Shown here: positions 1 through 9,003 of the stretch, in pieces
Layout of the letters: each line of letters begins with the position of its first letter
Numbering within the stretch: the first letter of the stretch is position 1
Assembly (NCBI GenBank): GCA_006969905.1
Contig: CP030887.1
Span: 3,425,856-3,489,855, forward strand
Length of the DNA stretch: 64,000 nucleotides
Direction of reading: 5' to 3'
Source: Balneolaceae bacterium
Lineage (GTDB): Bacteria; Bacteroidota; Rhodothermia; Balneolales; Balneolaceae
The notes under the pieces: model-generated
Told to the model about the DNA's origin: nothing
Seen by the model: only the letters and a program-made list of their open reading frames with translations
Databases searched by the model: none
Made by a program: the position numbers and the translations under genes

Positions 1-81
1 GCTACTTAACAATACCTCCAACAGATTAAAGTACCAGATCAGTAGCCCGTTACACATTGAACGGACTACTGATAGTTTGAA

Positions 82-1389
82 TCAATTAAACCTGTAGGTT
101 ATTCCCGCCATGATCATACTGGTAGTCATATCATAAGATACTTTGCTGCCCGGAATAGCTCCGTAAGGTGGATACTGGCCAATAAACATAGGATTGAGTA
201 GCTGACCTTCAGTACTACCACTACTGGTTCCGTAATGATAAACTACATCTAAATTGATTAGTTCGCTTAACTCAAATGTAAAACCAAACTGGAAAGCATT
301 TTTAATAATGGCTGTAGCAGGTACATTAAAGAAAGCAACATCCTCATCTATTGGATTCCCACTGAAGGTATACCCTATTCGAACCGGAAGCTTTTCAACG
401 CCTTTGTATTGAATTCCGGCAGAAAGTACAGAAATACTATTCCAGCCAAACCCGGCAACAGCAGCAGCAGGAGTCCAGCCTGTTTCTGAAAAACCCTCAG
501 TATTTTCATAATCTATATACCGGTAATCTACCGCCAGATCCATATTCTCTAATGAGTAGCCTATGCCTGCAGAATAGATGGCAGGATAATCCATTTGAAA
601 TTCAGATACACTTGTACTGCCGTCCAGGTATGTATTGTCAAATTCAAATTCATTGAATTTCTGAGGAGTTTTATAGGATATACCCAGCTTAATCCCACTA
701 CCTGAATCAAAGAAAAGCCCGATTTGTGCCCCATAACCAACAGAAGATGCCTTATCTGTAGAAGGATAGCCTGCAGAATTTGGATTAGCCGTAGGGTTAG
801 GCATTAATTCCAGTGTTGCATAATTAAGCGTGGGCTCTACCCCAACAGACAACTTTTCGTTAATTGCATAAGCATAAGTAAAGCCAACTTGCAACAGGAT
901 ATAATCAGATTCGATTCTTCCAAAACCGCCCATGCTTTGGGGCATATTTATCGGGTTTGTATTGCTTTGAGGAAAAGTTACCCCAAAACCACTTATGCCG
1001 AAGGCAGAAGCTCCAAAAGTATGGGCGCTTCCTTCTTTCCCCCAAACCACGGCCAGTGCCGGCATGGGCGATACACCCCTGTCATCTTTAGTGATACCAC
1101 TGATAAAGTTGCCTGTAGGCTGCCCCATATTATCGAATTCGGGAACAGTTGATTTTAGCTCAGGAGATGAAAAGAAAAGCCCGATATCGAATTTTAAAAT
1201 GGTTCCATCAAACGTGGAGATAGAAGCCGGGTTCCACTGCAAAGCACCTGAGATATCCAGGGGTTGAGCGGTAGCTGCCCCACCCATCGACATATTCACT
1301 GCCCCTGTACCTTGCATAACGTGGCCTACTTGTGCAAAAGTAAAAGTTGAACACAATATGAAAGCTATAATGAAACTGAATATTTTCAT
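82..1389 (-). CDS. OmpP1/FadL/TodX-family outer-membrane transporter
   Basis: This 435-residue protein starts with a clear signal peptide ending near residue 19 (...FTFA-Q). The mature N-terminus (GHVMQGTGAVNMSMGGAATA, followed by NPAS) is the FadL-type hatch region, and the rest alternates aromatic and small residues as in a 14-strand beta-barrel, ending in YRFN. FadL proteins let hydrophobic compounds such as long-chain fatty acids or aromatics cross the outer membrane. Substrate cannot be told from sequence. It is transcribed alone, downstream of the terminator that closes the sulfur operon. Confidence 0.85.
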   Translation of the reverse strand: MKIFSFIIAFILCSTFTFAQVGHVMQGTGAVNMSMGGAATAQPLDISGALQWNPASISTFDGTILKFDIGLFFSSPELKSTVPEFDNMGQPTGNFISGITKDDRGVSPMPALAVVWGKEGSAHTFGASAFGISGFGVTFPQSNTNPINMPQSMGGFGRIESDYILLQVGFTYAYAINEKLSVGVEPTLNYATLELMPNPTANPNSAGYPSTDKASSVGYGAQIGLFFDSGSGIKLGISYKTPQKFNEFEFDNTYLDGSTSVSEFQMDYPAIYSAGIGYSLENMDLAVDYRYIDYENTEGFSETGWTPAAAVAGFGWNSISVLSAGIQYKGVEKLPVRIGYTFSGNPIDEDVAFFNVPATAIIKNAFQFGFTFELSELINLDVVYHYGTSSGSTEGQLLNPMFIGQYPPYGAIPGSKVSYDMTTSMIMAGITYRFN

Positions 1390-1455
1390 GTTTTTTCCAA
1401 TTGGTTAATAAATTAAAAACAGAGTGTTGATGATGGGTAGGTTCTATAAAACACC

Positions 1456-1484
1456 AAAACCCACCGGAAAAGCCGGTGGGTTTT
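1456..1484 (-). terminator. Rho-independent terminator of the sulfur operon
   Basis: A perfect 12-bp stem (AAAACCCACCGG / CCGGTGGGTTTT) with a 5-nt loop lies between the DsrE2-like gene and the FadL gene. Its U-rich 3' arm on the minus strand fits termination of the upstream operon and insulation of the FadL gene. Confidence 0.8.
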
Positions 1485-1532
1485 GATCATAAGTTTAGTT
1501 ATCCGGGATTTTACTCTCTCTTTAAAATCCTT

Positions 1533-2054
1533 TTAAGTAAAGATGATCTCTGCACCGGCTGATTTCTCGTAAAACTCCCCGACAGAAATGATACCATCCA
1601 ATTGATCGCAGAAGTCTTTTTCTTCTAAATGGAACATATCTACAGTGGCTTTACATGCATAGATTTCAGCACCTGTATCATGGATCATTTCAACAAACTC
1701 ACGAACCGGAGGAATATCCAGTTTTTCCATTTCGTCCTTCATCTTTTTAGTAGCAAAAGCAGACATGCCCGGTATTGCACCCAGTATAGTAGGCATATGC
1801 ATGGCCGGATTACCTACGGTTGCTACTTTCAGGTTATCCATACGCTTGTTTATCACAGCTTCTAAACCAAAAAATGTAAAGAACAATGTAGCTTCCATTC
1901 CTTCCATTCTGGCTCCGTTTGCCATAATTAAACCAGGGTAAACCCCTTCCAATGATCCTTTGGATATGATTATTGAAACTTTCTCAATAGGTTTCGGAGT
2001 TGTTTCAGCATCCGTCAGACCTGTTGTTTCTGTATTAGCATCTGTTGCAATCAT
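1533..2054 (-). CDS. DsrE/DsrF/DrsH-like (DsrE2-type) sulfur-carrier family protein
   Basis: The 173-residue protein has about 25 polar, Thr/Glu-rich residues, then a DsrE-type fold: a beta strand (KVSIIISKGSLEG), a membrane-like hydrophobic helix (ATLFFTFFGLEAV) and a C-terminal GAEIYACKATVDMF segment. The Cys in that segment is the likely persulfide-bearing residue of DsrE2 proteins. DsrE2 proteins move sulfane sulfur between rhodanese, TusA and DsrC-type partners. It is third in an operon after the SQR-like and TusE-like genes. A strong Shine-Dalgarno (GAGGAG) precedes the ATG. Confidence 0.82.
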   Translation of the reverse strand: MIATDANTETTGLTDAETTPKPIEKVSIIISKGSLEGVYPGLIMANGARMEGMEATLFFTFFGLEAVINKRMDNLKVATVGNPAMHMPTILGAIPGMSAFATKKMKDEMEKLDIPPVREFVEMIHDTGAEIYACKATVDMFHLEEKDFCDQLDGIISVGEFYEKSAGAEIIFT

Positions 2055-2069
2055 AATTATCTCCTCGGA

Positions 2070-2387
2070 TTAAATACATCCTTTTGGTTTGGGAAGGCCG
2101 GCAATTTTAGCTGCCTTTTTAGCCGGACCTTTTGGGAATAAGGCATAGAGTTCTTTGGTAGAAACTCCGCTTTCTTTGGTAAGCTTACGGATAGAGGGTG
2201 CGTCACCTTTTGCGTCAAATTCTTTGCGCATAAAATTGATTACAATCCAGTGGCGCTCATTAAGCTCTCCCACCCCTTCCATGTTGGCGAATTCCTGTGC
2301 AATATTTTCGTTCCAATCGTCACGATTTGCAAGGTTCCCATCTTTGTCAAGTTCAATGGTTCTGTTGTCTAATACTGCTGTTTCCAT
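2070..2387 (-). CDS. TusE/DsrC/DsvC-family sulfur-relay protein
   Basis: The 105-residue protein matches the DsrC/TusE family: RDDWNENIAQEFA, then LNERHWIVINFMRKEF, and a C-terminal arm ending KPKGCI. The penultimate Cys104 is the invariant sulfur-accepting residue. There is no second Cys about ten residues upstream, so it is TusE/RspA-like rather than the two-cysteine DsrC of dissimilatory sulfite reduction. It sits between the SQR-like and DsrE2-like genes, which suggests it receives sulfane sulfur made by sulfide oxidation; a regulatory or tRNA-thiolation role cannot be excluded. Confidence 0.87.
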   Translation of the reverse strand: METAVLDNRTIELDKDGNLANRDDWNENIAQEFANMEGVGELNERHWIVINFMRKEFDAKGDAPSIRKLTKESGVSTKELYALFPKGPAKKAAKIAGLPKPKGCI

Positions 2388-2429
2388 AACAATAGATTTT
2401 GTTTTCTTATTAAGTTCTTAGTAATTCAT

Positions 2430-3683
2430 TTACACTGTTTCAGCTTCTTCTTCGGGAATATATTTACCGGCCATACTCATGTGTGGCTCTAAAGGAAGAT
2501 CCCTACCCTTAATTAACATATTCCAGTATAACCAGCGAAAGCCCATTTTCCCTAAATGATTCATTCGTGTTTCTTTTAAAAGTGCGAATGGCCCTATTCC
2601 CGGAAATGGAAATTTACCGGGCAAAGGCTCGGTTTCATAGTTAAAATCAATCAACAAACCTTTACCACCGCCTGATTCGATAAAGCAATTGGCATGTCCG
2701 TCAAAGTTTGCTTCTAATGGCTTGCCTGCAATGGCAGACATCATGTTTTCAAACAAAATATCTGCCTGGAAATGAGCCACTGAGCCTGCTTTAGAGGATG
2801 GTAAATCAGTAGCATCGCCGATTACAAACACATTTTCCCAACCATTCGATTGTAGTGTATGTTTGTCAGTTGGGATGAAGTTCAACTCATCACCCATTTC
2901 GCTTCGCTCAATTGCTTTAATACCCATATTGGTCGGTATAGTAACCAAAAGGTCGAATTCTACTTCCCGCTCATCCCATGAAACAATCTTTTTTTCTTCA
3001 TTTTCAACTCTTCCAATGTTGAACTCAGTAACAATGTTGATTCCTTTTTTTTCCATGAAATCACCCAATTCACGAGCAGCAATCGGTTTGGTAAAGGCGG
3101 CATCCAGCGGGGTTACAAGGGTTATATCAACTTTGTCCCGCATGTTTTTCTTCCGGAAGAAATCATCCGCAAGAAATAAAAACTCTAAGGGTGCCACAGG
3201 GCACTTTATTGGCATTTCAGCAATATTAAGTACCAGCTTTCCACCTTCCCATGTTTTTAAGAAGTCGGCCAGTGCCATAGCGCCTTCCAGGGTATAAAAA
3301 TCGAAAATGCTTTTGTGCCACAATTCCTCTTTCATGCCTTCTATTTCTTCCGGGCATATTTCTGTACCTGTGGCTACAACCAGGAAGTCATAATCCAGTG
3401 CATCTGCATTTTGCAAATATACTTTGTTTACATCAGGTGCAATGCGATCAATTTCTGATATTATTACCTCAATGTTTTTGGGAAAAAATTGTCTTTTAGG
3501 CTTAATCACATCCTGCTTTCCATAAATACCGAAAGGAATAAAAAGAAAACCGGGCTGGTAGTAATGCGTTTCTTCTTTATCAACAATAGTGATACTCCAG
3601 TCTCCGGGCTTCAGGGCTTTACGAAGTTTGTTGGCCATTATGGTTCCGGCTGTTCCGGCTCCTAAAATCACAATTCGCTTCAT
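2430..3683 (-). CDS. Sulfide:quinone oxidoreductase-like FAD-dependent oxidoreductase
   Basis: About 417 residues. An N-terminal dinucleotide fold (VILGAGTAGTIMANKLRK) binds FAD and a second FAD motif lies near VFVIGDATDLPSSKAG. Counting from the upstream ATG, Cys111, Cys162 (IKCPVAPLE) and Cys334 occupy the positions of the three redox cysteines of sulfide:quinone oxidoreductases. The expected reaction is sulfide oxidation to polysulfide with electrons passed to quinone at the membrane face. Two ATGs are adjacent. AGGAGG lies 5 nt before the second (3683) and only 2 nt before the first, so 3683 is the better start. It leads the operon with TusE-like and DsrE2-like genes. Confidence 0.83.
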   Translation of the reverse strand: MKRIVILGAGTAGTIMANKLRKALKPGDWSITIVDKEETHYYQPGFLFIPFGIYGKQDVIKPKRQFFPKNIEVIISEIDRIAPDVNKVYLQNADALDYDFLVVATGTEICPEEIEGMKEELWHKSIFDFYTLEGAMALADFLKTWEGGKLVLNIAEMPIKCPVAPLEFLFLADDFFRKKNMRDKVDITLVTPLDAAFTKPIAARELGDFMEKKGINIVTEFNIGRVENEEKKIVSWDEREVEFDLLVTIPTNMGIKAIERSEMGDELNFIPTDKHTLQSNGWENVFVIGDATDLPSSKAGSVAHFQADILFENMMSAIAGKPLEANFDGHANCFIESGGGKGLLIDFNYETEPLPGKFPFPGIGPFALLKETRMNHLGKMGFRWLYWNMLIKGRDLPLEPHMSMAGKYIPEEEAETV

Positions 3684-3753
3684 CATAACCTCCTCAATAG
3701 ATTTCTTTCAATTAATTGCTATATACTAATTCTTTCATGTGAAGAAATTATGA

Positions 3754-3765
3754 AAAAGCGCTTTT
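3754..3765. promoter_or_regulatory. 12-bp palindrome upstream of the sulfur operon
   Basis: The sequence AAAAGCGCTTTT is a perfect palindrome about 70 bp upstream of the SQR-like start, inside the divergent gap 3684-3938. It could be an operator. There is no other support. The rest of the gap is AT-rich with no further clear feature. Confidence 0.2.
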
Positions 3766-3938
3766 CTGGTATTTAAAATATGTTAGAGACCAGTTTTTTT
3801 TTGAAATTTTGAGAGTTGTAGCTATGTAGACAAATGGTAAGCATGGCATTTTTAGCATATCTGAATATGTAATTTTTCGTTAGTGCAGAGGCGAGCAAAA
3901 GCTGTTTGCTTCAAACTTTAAACACCAATACGTCAAAC

Positions 3939-4436
3939 ATGAATAACATCAAGAGTATCGTGCTCATCCTTACAACCTTGTGCCTCATTGCCCTTATAGC
4001 CTGTAAAGACAACTCCACTAACCAGGAACTTGTAACCGAAGTTACATTCTTTAAAGTGGGAGAAACTGATTCCACTCACGGAGAATCTTTCATACTCGCT
4101 TTAGAAAAAACTGAGGATATTGAAAAAGCACGTTCTATAATTAATGACCCAAAAAATGCAGCAGAAAAGATTATATCTGCTAAAATTGTACCCCAGAAAG
4201 GTGATGAGGAATATAAAAACCAAGACTTAAATGACGGTACAATCTGGTCTTGGAGAATAGAAGAGTTTCAGGAATTCTCATTCAATACAATCGAAATTTT
4301 AGACGGATGGCCCGGATATATCGAGGAAGACCTGAATCGTTGGTTTCTTAATACCTCCGGTGATACCACACATGGTTTTATTGGGTTTTGGGGGTATACA
4401 ATAATAGAAGAAATAAATCCGGAGGAGTTAAAATAG
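3939..4436 (+). CDS. Lipoprotein with BP74-like domain
   Basis: The ATG at 3939 gives a 165-residue protein with a lipoprotein signal peptide (MNNIKSIVLILTTLCLIALIAC). The open frame extends 11 codons upstream to a TTG, but that would put polar residues before the signal. The mature part (FILALEKTEDIEKARSII, then IWSWRIEEFQEFSFNTIEIL and a 'DLNRW' segment) resembles the N-terminal domain of Dictyostelium calmodulin-binding protein BP74 as found in secreted bacterial proteins. Function is unknown. It stands alone upstream of the MerR gene. Confidence 0.65.
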   Translation: MNNIKSIVLILTTLCLIALIACKDNSTNQELVTEVTFFKVGETDSTHGESFILALEKTEDIEKARSIINDPKNAAEKIISAKIVPQKGDEEYKNQDLNDGTIWSWRIEEFQEFSFNTIEILDGWPGYIEEDLNRWFLNTSGDTTHGFIGFWGYTIIEEINPEELK

Positions 4437-4477
4437 AGAAGTAAGCCGCGAAGGCTGAAAATAATTTTAACTTCTTC

Positions 4478-4510
4478 TTGACTCTCCCCTTACGTCATGC
4501 CCTATCTTTG
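4478..4510 (+). promoter_or_regulatory. MerR-type promoter/operator
   Basis: A TTG (4478-4480) and a perfect Bacteroidota -7 element TATCTTTG (4503-4510) are 22 nt apart, longer than the usual 19-21. The spacer carries a dyad (TGAC...GTCA, 4479-4497). Elongated spacers with an internal dyad are the hallmark of promoters twisted open by MerR-family activators, so the regulator probably controls its own promoter. Confidence 0.6.
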
Positions 4511-4529
4511 ATGAAAAGAACGTGAATCC

Positions 4530-5288
4530 ATGGAAAAATACACGGTAAGTCGACTGGCAAGGCTGGCAGGAATCTCAATCCGTACTCTTCATCATTATGA
4601 TAAAATCGGATTGTTAAAACCTGCTAAGCGTGCAGAATCCAGATATAGGTATTACGGAAAAGAAGAACTGTACAGGTTACAGCAAATTCTCTTTTTCAAA
4701 GAGCTGAATTTTAGTTTATCCAAAATCCAGCAAATACTGGACGATCCGGATTTTGACCAGATTGAGGCGCTTGAATACCAAAGAAAGCTGATTGAAAAAC
4801 AGTCAGACCGATTGGGCAAACTCCTCACTACTATTGACAAAACTATCAAAGAATTAAAGGAGAACAAGACAATGTTATCCGATGAACAGCTTTATGAAGG
4901 GTTCTCAAAAGAACAAATAGAAGCCTGGAATAAAGAAATAGATGAGAAATATGATCCAAAAGTGGTGGCAGAATCCCGTGATAATGTCAGCAAAATGACG
5001 AAACCGGAAATGGATGCTATCAAACAAGAACAGGAAAACCAGGCTAAAGAACTTGCTGAATTAATGGGTAAATACACTATTGATTCAGAAGAAGTGCAAG
5101 CCATAATCAAACGCCACCACCAAACCAACGAGAAGTTTTATAAAACTTCTGCCGAGGTATACAAAGGCTTAGGCGACATGTATGTTTCAGATTCCCGGTT
5201 TGCTGAGTTTTATGATAAATACAAGCCCGGATTATCCGAATTTCTTCGGGATGCAATGCACCACTTTGCAGATCATTATCTCGAATAA
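4530..5288 (+). CDS. MerR-family regulator with TipAS-type drug-binding domain
   Basis: The 252-residue protein has an N-terminal MerR winged helix (YTVSRLARLAGISIRTLHHY, then KRAESRYRYYG), a dimerisation coiled coil at about residues 75-120, and a C-terminal all-helical TipAS-like domain (about 130-252) with the family's HHQTNEKFY and MYVSDSRFAEFYDKY segments. Such proteins (TipAL, SkgA, Mta, BltR) sense drugs or stress and activate promoters with long spacers, usually their own. A matching promoter lies just upstream (4478-4510) and a strong terminator follows. Confidence 0.93.
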   Translation: MEKYTVSRLARLAGISIRTLHHYDKIGLLKPAKRAESRYRYYGKEELYRLQQILFFKELNFSLSKIQQILDDPDFDQIEALEYQRKLIEKQSDRLGKLLTTIDKTIKELKENKTMLSDEQLYEGFSKEQIEAWNKEIDEKYDPKVVAESRDNVSKMTKPEMDAIKQEQENQAKELAELMGKYTIDSEEVQAIIKRHHQTNEKFYKTSAEVYKGLGDMYVSDSRFAEFYDKYKPGLSEFLRDAMHHFADHYLE

Positions 5289-5290
5289 TA

Positions 5291-5326
5291 AAAAGGGTGG
5301 TTGAGAATTATTAACCACCCTTTTTT
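5291..5326 (+). terminator. Rho-independent terminator of the MerR gene
   Basis: The 8-bp stem GGGTGGTT / AACCACCC (5295-5302 and 5313-5320) is followed by six T residues. It begins just after the MerR stop codon. Confidence 0.9.
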
Positions 5327-5371
5327 GGTAATCAAAAAGTGAACACCTGTTTATCCCACTTTTGAGTTTTC

Positions 5372-5379
5372 TAAATTTG
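5372..5379 (+). promoter_or_regulatory. Predicted -7 promoter element (TAAATTTG)
   Basis: A perfect TAnnTTTG match lies about 30 bp before the metalloprotease start and just after the MerR terminator. No clear -33 TTTG is seen at the expected distance. Confidence 0.4.
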
Positions 5380-5408
5380 GCCTGAACGTCATTTTTAATA
5401 ATCAGCTC

Positions 5409-6326
5409 ATGAGACTTCTGCCCCATATTTTTTCCTGTTGTATTTTCTTAATACTACTGTCGACCTGTAAAAATAATACACAGGTAGATATACCTGATGA
5501 ACCCCTGGAAAAAATCTACAGGATACCTGTTGTAGTTCATATTCTTCATAATGGTGAAGAAACTGGAACGGGACCCAACCTGTCAAAAGAGAGAATTGAA
5601 AGACAAATAGAAATTCTAAATGAAGATTATCGCAGAAAAGAAGGAACTCCCGGATATAATGAACATCCCGATGGTGCTGATGCCCGTATCGAGTTTGTTT
5701 TAGCAAAAACCGATCCAGAAGGTCTTCCTACAAATGGAATTACAAGAACCGATATTAGTAACGTTGAGAATCCAATTGAAAATTGGAGCATGAACTATTT
5801 AGCGAATTATCAATACTGGAACCCAGCCGATTATCTCAATATCTGGTTATACCCTCTTGATGAAAGTACAACAGACCTTGTTCTCGGGCTAGCTACGGGG
5901 CCACAAACAGATTTACCCGGCCATGAATTATTTGGTAAAGGTGAACCTGAATACAGGGAAGGAGTTTTTGTAAACTGGATACATTTTGGGGAATCTGAGC
6001 TTTCCGAAGTATACAATATGGGCAGGACTCTGACCCACGAAATAGGTCATTACCTGGGAGTACTACACCCCTGGTCAGGCGGAGATTGTAATGAAAATGA
6101 CTTTTGCAGCGACACACCTGCGGTAGATAAACCCGTAACAAGTTGTAATGCAGGAACAGGTTGTAATGGAGAACCCATTATGACTAACAACTTCATGAAC
6201 TGGACACCCGATGCCTGCATGAATATATTCACCAAAGAACAAGTAAACAGGATGCATTATGTTCTGGAAAACAGCCCTTACAGGGTAAGCCTGCTTATTT
6301 CACCTGGGCTTACAAGTTCTAACTAA
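5409..6326 (+). CDS. Secreted lipoprotein metalloprotease, M43 (pappalysin/cytophagalysin) family
   Basis: The 305-residue protein has a lipoprotein signal (MRLLPHIFSCCIFLILLSTC) and the extended zinc motif HEIGHYLGVLH at residues 210-220, characteristic of M43B peptidases. The usual disulfide-rich segment follows (CNENDFCSDTPAV ... CNAGTGC), then NFMNWTPDACMNIFTKEQVNRM containing the Met-turn. M43B enzymes cleave extracellular proteins. The lipobox puts it on the cell surface or in the periplasm, and unlike many relatives it has no T9SS tail. It is monocistronic. Confidence 0.9.
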   Translation: MRLLPHIFSCCIFLILLSTCKNNTQVDIPDEPLEKIYRIPVVVHILHNGEETGTGPNLSKERIERQIEILNEDYRRKEGTPGYNEHPDGADARIEFVLAKTDPEGLPTNGITRTDISNVENPIENWSMNYLANYQYWNPADYLNIWLYPLDESTTDLVLGLATGPQTDLPGHELFGKGEPEYREGVFVNWIHFGESELSEVYNMGRTLTHEIGHYLGVLHPWSGGDCNENDFCSDTPAVDKPVTSCNAGTGCNGEPIMTNNFMNWTPDACMNIFTKEQVNRMHYVLENSPYRVSLLISPGLTSSN

Positions 6327-6372
6327 AACTAAATAGTGAAGTCCCTTTTAGTTTTTTCTAAAGCAGCACATA

Positions 6373-8961
6373 TTACTTGATCAGCATCATTTTTCTGGTC
6401 AGGCTTACTCCATCCGATGTTTTCAGCTGGTAAAAGTAAATTCCACTGGAAAGAGATGAAGCGTTAAAGTTTACTTCCTTCTGTCCTGCTGTTTCTACTC
6501 CATCAACCAAAGTGGCTACTTTTCTTCCGGTTATATCAAATACACTTAAACTAACATTGGCTGTACGATCTAAAGCATAACTGATAATGGTAGTTGGATT
6601 AAAAGGATTCGGATAGTTTTGGTTTAGCTGAACAATTTCCGGTAAAGTACTTTCCTCTTCACTACTTACACCCGGGCCAAACTCGAATCTTACCCAAATA
6701 GGAAAGTGGTCAGATGTAGTGCTCAGATAACTCCCGATATAAAATGGATTTTCCACACGTTCAGTACCTGTAAAATATTCCTCTGAAAGCTCTGAACTAA
6801 AAGTAATGTGATCCAGGAATGAACCGGCAGACTGAGATTCAAAACCCTTTTCTTCCAGGTTTTTGGTAATGATAGTGTACTCTGGGTCGTCCACGAAGTT
6901 TTTATAGGGAGAATCAATGCCATTAAAAGTAGAACTGATTATCTCATCATTATAATCACCCAGCATAATTACATTTTTATCATCAAAGTTATTATCCAGG
7001 TAGCTTTTTAGTTCGGCAGAAGCTGTTAACCTTTGATTATATGATTCGGAATCACCAAAAGCTTTGGCATGAATATTAAAAACATGAACCTCTTCCTGCT
7101 TGTTATTTATGTTAGTTAGGAACTTGAAGTATAAGGGGTACCTCCCATTTGCCCAGTTTTGCTGGGTAAATCCATCACTTGAGGATAGTGTTGCACTTTC
7201 TAAAGAATCAATACTTGCCCTCCTGAAAAGAAAAGCTGTCTCCTGGGTTTGCGAAAAACTGGCTAAAATACCTCCATACCCTTCCAATTCTGAAACTAGC
7301 TGACTAAAAGTTGATGGACTCGAAACCTCCTGAAGCGCATAGATATCAGCATCAATAGTTTCGATCACCGTTTTCACATTTTGAAGCTGTAAGTTTTCGT
7401 CTTCAGGACCGTTTCCGGTATTGCCAAACCATTCAACATTCCATGTCACCACTTCTAATGTGAGTTCTTTTGAAACATCATCACCCGGATATGTTACAGC
7501 TTCTACTCCTACATCTTCTGTAGTTCTGGGCAATAACTGAAATACCCCATTAAACTGTCCAACTACCCCTACCACATTTGTAGGGCTATCCGGTGCATTG
7601 GCCCCTACTAAATTGGTGTTGTTATCAATTCGAAGTTCTGCCGTGCCAATTCCATCCGAAATATCGTAATTAGTATTTGCCTGGAATGCCCCGGTATGGT
7701 CAATATCCACATTTTGGACTGCTACCAACTGCCCTTCAATATCCTTTGAATTAAGCTCTAAAAGGGTAATAATTTTGGGTATTGGCTCTTTAGCAGACAC
7801 ATCAAAAATCTCGAATACAATATTATTATCTGTGTCCGTATCTGATATCTGAAGCAGAAAGTCTTCATCTGCACCAGCAATTGGCTTGAATACAGTTAAT
7901 GGCCCGGAAACCTGCACAGAATCTCCCACTTTAGCAACGGTGTGTAAAGCCTCCCAGAAAACAGCAATACCAGCTGTTTGGTCTTGCATATATAGCGGAC
8001 CTCCAAATTCATTTCCAACAGTAACCCTGCCTGCCACTGTAACCCTTGTACCTAAAGGAAGTTTCCTGGCATCTGCAATGGGTATTAAGGCTCCTTCCGC
8101 AAAGCCTTCTCCACTTAATGAAAGATTAAAGGGTGATACATTAACTGCATTACTTGTAATACTGAAACTCCCCTGGAATTCTCCTTCTCCGGTAGGTTCA
8201 AAATCAATGGTAATGGATGTTTTTTCATTAAACGCCAATGTATCGTCGTACTCCATAGTTTGAGAGAAACCCTGCCCGGAAGTAGTAATACTAGTAATAA
8301 CCAGATTGGGGTTACCTGTATTCTTGATCTCTATGGTTTTCGAAATCTTAGTTCCCTCAAGTGTAGCACCAAAATCTATCGCATCTTCTGAGTTAGCAGT
8401 TACATCATTAACCGTTACTGCTATAGTTGGATCATCGGCTGCTACAACAAAATCTGAAATGCTGACATCATCAATATTAAGACGGTCTCCCCCATCCGAA
8501 TGAATAAATTTAAAACGGATATTTCCCGGCATGTTAACAGGTAATGTTATTTCTTCAAGTGTTCCTGAAGCAGTTAATTCATCCCCAAGATTGGTCCAAG
8601 TGCTTCCCTGGTTTGTGGAGTATTGCACCTGTAGTTTATTTCCTGAACTACTGCCATAATTAGCAAACTTGAATGACAGTTCATCAGCTCCCCCTGTTTT
8701 GTCAAACAGCATATACATATTGCCTAACCGGCCATTTCTCCTATCCATTCGAACACTTTGAGAGCCATTAAATTTGTCATTTGAAAGACTACCCAGCAAC
8801 GCATCATCCAGAAACCAATCACCGGTTGATAAGGTCACAGATCCTGCTGAATAACTTCCTTTATCTCCGGAATCAAAATTCTCAAAAAACTGGCTGTGTG
8901 TGGTTCCTGTAAAAACCAATGTTAAAACAAATGACAGAAGTAATGCTTGAAGAAGTCTCAT
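6373..8961 (-). CDS. T9SS-secreted endonuclease/exonuclease/phosphatase-family nuclease
   Basis: 862 residues: signal peptide (ends ...GTTHSQ), a jelly-roll-like region to about 175, a choice-of-anchor-D/ASPM-like domain (about 178-287), an OB-fold domain (about 289-480; GTRVTVAGRVTVGN), an EEP hydrolase domain (about 500-757) and a T9SS type A sorting tail starting LNQNYPNPFNPTT. The EEP core has the expected catalytic motifs: TWNVEWFG, ALQEV, LGDYND and a terminal SDHFPIW. Such proteins are extracellular DNases or phosphodiesterases, likely used to scavenge nucleic-acid phosphorus or carbon. The gene is monocistronic, with a possible Pho-like half-site pair upstream. Confidence 0.88.
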   Translation of the reverse strand: MRLLQALLLSFVLTLVFTGTTHSQFFENFDSGDKGSYSAGSVTLSTGDWFLDDALLGSLSNDKFNGSQSVRMDRRNGRLGNMYMLFDKTGGADELSFKFANYGSSSGNKLQVQYSTNQGSTWTNLGDELTASGTLEEITLPVNMPGNIRFKFIHSDGGDRLNIDDVSISDFVVAADDPTIAVTVNDVTANSEDAIDFGATLEGTKISKTIEIKNTGNPNLVITSITTSGQGFSQTMEYDDTLAFNEKTSITIDFEPTGEGEFQGSFSITSNAVNVSPFNLSLSGEGFAEGALIPIADARKLPLGTRVTVAGRVTVGNEFGGPLYMQDQTAGIAVFWEALHTVAKVGDSVQVSGPLTVFKPIAGADEDFLLQISDTDTDNNIVFEIFDVSAKEPIPKIITLLELNSKDIEGQLVAVQNVDIDHTGAFQANTNYDISDGIGTAELRIDNNTNLVGANAPDSPTNVVGVVGQFNGVFQLLPRTTEDVGVEAVTYPGDDVSKELTLEVVTWNVEWFGNTGNGPEDENLQLQNVKTVIETIDADIYALQEVSSPSTFSQLVSELEGYGGILASFSQTQETAFLFRRASIDSLESATLSSSDGFTQQNWANGRYPLYFKFLTNINNKQEEVHVFNIHAKAFGDSESYNQRLTASAELKSYLDNNFDDKNVIMLGDYNDEIISSTFNGIDSPYKNFVDDPEYTIITKNLEEKGFESQSAGSFLDHITFSSELSEEYFTGTERVENPFYIGSYLSTTSDHFPIWVRFEFGPGVSSEEESTLPEIVQLNQNYPNPFNPTTIISYALDRTANVSLSVFDITGRKVATLVDGVETAGQKEVNFNASSLSSGIYFYQLKTSDGVSLTRKMMLIK

Positions 8962-9003
8962 ATAAAAAACAAAATTTGGTGAGCAGTAAAGATACGATTA
9001 TGC

